Virus record (IMG/VR): IMGVR_UViG_3300032093_000430
Location: 1-35,366 of that record
Source of the DNA: a virus
Length of the DNA stretch: 35,366 nucleotides
Direction: 5' to 3' (one strand)
The position numbers and the translations under genes are program-made. The first letter of the stretch is position 1. Each line of letters begins with the position of its first letter. This document shows positions 34,274 through 35,366 of the stretch, piece after piece. Below the pieces are notes generated by a model. That model made no database searches, was not told the origin of the DNA, and worked only from the letters and a program-made list of their open reading frames with translations.

Positions 34274-35079
34274 TAGTTCAAAATCGGCAGCACCGGCGCC
34301 CCGGAAAGCACCGGATTGGACTTCGCCGCATGCATCGTGCCGAACCCACCATGGGTTCCGATCACGACCGAGTGTGGGAGCCGGGCGCCGACCGCCCGGG
34401 CGCCGGCGCCCTTGCAGGCCTTGCAGGAATTACAATCGGCTCGCCATCCGCCCTCGGCCGACGCGGGGCAGACGATTTCACCGGGCGCCGGTGTCGCATC
34501 ATTCGAGGCCCGAAAGTATCGCCACCCCCTCGCGTTCGCGTCGGCGCCCTCGGCCACACTGTGGACGCTCGCCATGAAATAGGCGCGAAACCCTTGAAAC
34601 TCCGGGCGCCGGTGCTGGTGAGTGTATCCAGTCCACCCATCGGCAATCGCGGAAAGATGCGACACGATGGCGAGCGGGATTAGCACCGGCTCGCCATAGG
34701 CGCCCCAGCGGATGCGGCGCCCCACGAAGTATCGGTCGTGCTGCGCCGCATCGTATGCGACATAGCGCCCACGATGGTAAGCCTCGTGGACGGCTCGCGG
34801 GCCTTGCCCGAGGTTGACGTAGCACGTTCGCGCCTTGCCCATGAGACCGCGCAGCGGGCAATCTCCGCACACTGTCGCATCGTCGCCCGTTTTGAGGGTT
34901 TCGGTCGGTTTCGCGAGGGTATCGGCCAGTATGTAGACCTGGAGCATATCCCCTGTCTTGGAGTTGGACGAACGCGACAGGCACGCGATCACGACGAACG
35001 GCTCGCCGGTGAACGGCGAGCGCCCCCGATGCAAAATCACTCCAAGGGGGCGATGCGCGGCCTTTTGGATGCGGGGCAT
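34273..35079 (-). CDS. DUF7227-like conserved phage/plasmid protein
   Basis: 268 residues from ATG 35079 (AAAGGATTTACC upstream). Conserved blocks: TGDDATVCGDCPLRG with a cysteine pair, CYVNLGQGPRAVHEAYHRGRY, YGEPVLIPL, DGWTGYTHQH, FMASVHSVAEG, GWRYFR and a cysteine cluster ICPAS...CNSCKACKG ending VIGTHGG. This combination is shared by a family in phages and plasmids, often in early or plasmid-maintenance regions. The cysteines suggest metal binding. It is the first gene of the leftward array. Function unknown; its 3' end abuts the 69-bp repeats, and the last residues (VLPILN) may reflect a rearranged C-terminus. Confidence 0.82.
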   Translation of the reverse strand: MPRIQKAAHRPLGVILHRGRSPFTGEPFVVIACLSRSSNSKTGDMLQVYILADTLAKPTETLKTGDDATVCGDCPLRGLMGKARTCYVNLGQGPRAVHEAYHRGRYVAYDAAQHDRYFVGRRIRWGAYGEPVLIPLAIVSHLSAIADGWTGYTHQHRRPEFQGFRAYFMASVHSVAEGADANARGWRYFRASNDATPAPGEIVCPASAEGGWRADCNSCKACKGAGARAVGARLPHSVVIGTHGGFGTMHAAKSNPVLSGAPVLPILN

Positions 35080-35139
35080 GGTAAATCCTTTTGAACTTGT
35101 GGCACAGAATCCGCGGCCGACGCTCGGCCGCATGCGATC

Positions 35140-35168
35140 ACTGTACACTCGGCACAGTCTCGGCACAA
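35140..35168 (-). promoter_or_regulatory. putative early promoter of the leftward array
   Basis: Transcribed strand TTGTGC (35163-35168), 17-base spacer, TACAGT (35140-35145), 61 bases before ATG 35079. A direct repeat TGTGCCGAG overlaps it twice, suggesting a repressor site. The rest of 35080-35366 shows no convincing gene. Confidence 0.5.
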
Positions 35169-35366
35169 GTACCCTATCGGCAATCGGCCCGAAAGAATGT
35201 AACGCGGCCGGGCTAGACACTTAGCACTTGAGACTACGCGCACGATCCCCCCACAATTCCCGCACGAGCGGCGCCCCGCATTCAATCGGCCGCAGGATTC
35301 TAGGGCAATTCGATAGCCCCCCCTCCAGTAGGGTATCCCACGGCCGGGGGGATCGGGCAAGCAGAC

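Noticed and set aside
35037-35360. 107-codon minus-strand frame with CxxC pairs upstream of the DUF7227-like gene
   Set aside because: Overlaps the DUF7227-like start by 43 bases and the putative promoter, has no ribosome-binding site, and the cysteines are scattered; kept out pending homologues.

Overview
The window is 35.4 kb of GC-rich, very densely packed DNA that reads like part of a temperate bacteriophage or phage-like element. Evidence for a virus is the nucleotide-metabolism pair (dCMP deaminase, dNMP kinase), a tail-type lectin protein, a tyrosine recombinase, an SNF2 helicase / prim-pol / UvrD-like replication block, several HNH endonucleases, many 4-base ATGA/GTGA gene overlaps, and long runs of genes under 100 codons. 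No terminase, portal or capsid gene is seen, so those modules lie outside. The host is probably a planctomycete or a similar high-GC environmental bacterium. I infer this from a CsrA homologue and from small Sec/Tat-exported proteins of a kind I associate with planctomycetes; this is inference, not proof.

Layout. 1-2.9 kb (+): nucleotide metabolism, a small beta-rich protein, a holin-like membrane protein and a LamG-like protein. 2.9-4.0 kb (-): integrase and a small gene, divergent from a tandem helix-turn-helix regulator at 4.1 kb. 4.7-12.4 kb (+): SNF2 helicase, coiled-coil protein, a 259-aa unknown, a strong hairpin terminator, HNH nuclease, prim-pol, UvrD/Rep-like helicase and an ExoX-C-like zinc protein. 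12.4-18.2 kb (+): CsrA, RtcB RNA ligase, a structured intergenic RNA candidate, DNA methyltransferase, GNAT-like protein, exported small proteins, a VRR-NUC nuclease and small phage families. 18.2-21 kb (+): an accessory island of lower GC containing three integron-type attC-like sites that bracket small ORFs, including an AP2/degenerate-HNH protein and an HNH nuclease. 21-26.3 kb (+): FkbM methyltransferase, glycosyltransferase, then a run of small and membrane proteins ending in a papain-like cysteine-peptidase candidate, a lipoprotein and an HNH nuclease. 26.3-35.1 kb (-): a leftward array of about 20 small genes, led by a DUF7227-like protein.

Two features stand out. First, the leftward array carries roughly 35 copies of a 15-17 bp element (+ strand consensus GTTTCYACGNTCGGGG; transcribed strand CCCCGANCGTRGAAAC). 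One or two copies sit just upstream of the ribosome-binding site of nearly every small gene, often in head-to-tail pairs with an exact 15-bp period, and they expand to seven copies at 33.98-34.10 kb next to a perfect 69-bp tandem repeat. This resembles in logic the start-associated sequences of some mycobacteriophages, but the sequence is different. Second, the attC-like sites share the same two unpaired bases at the same positions of the stem, as true attC sites do, so integron cassettes may have entered a phage genome.

The CsrA homologue, whose family binds GGA motifs near ribosome-binding sites, and the conserved AGAGGAGAG leaders of the small genes suggest, as a hypothesis only, translational control of the array. 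RtcB may repair tRNAs or other RNAs cut during host defence.
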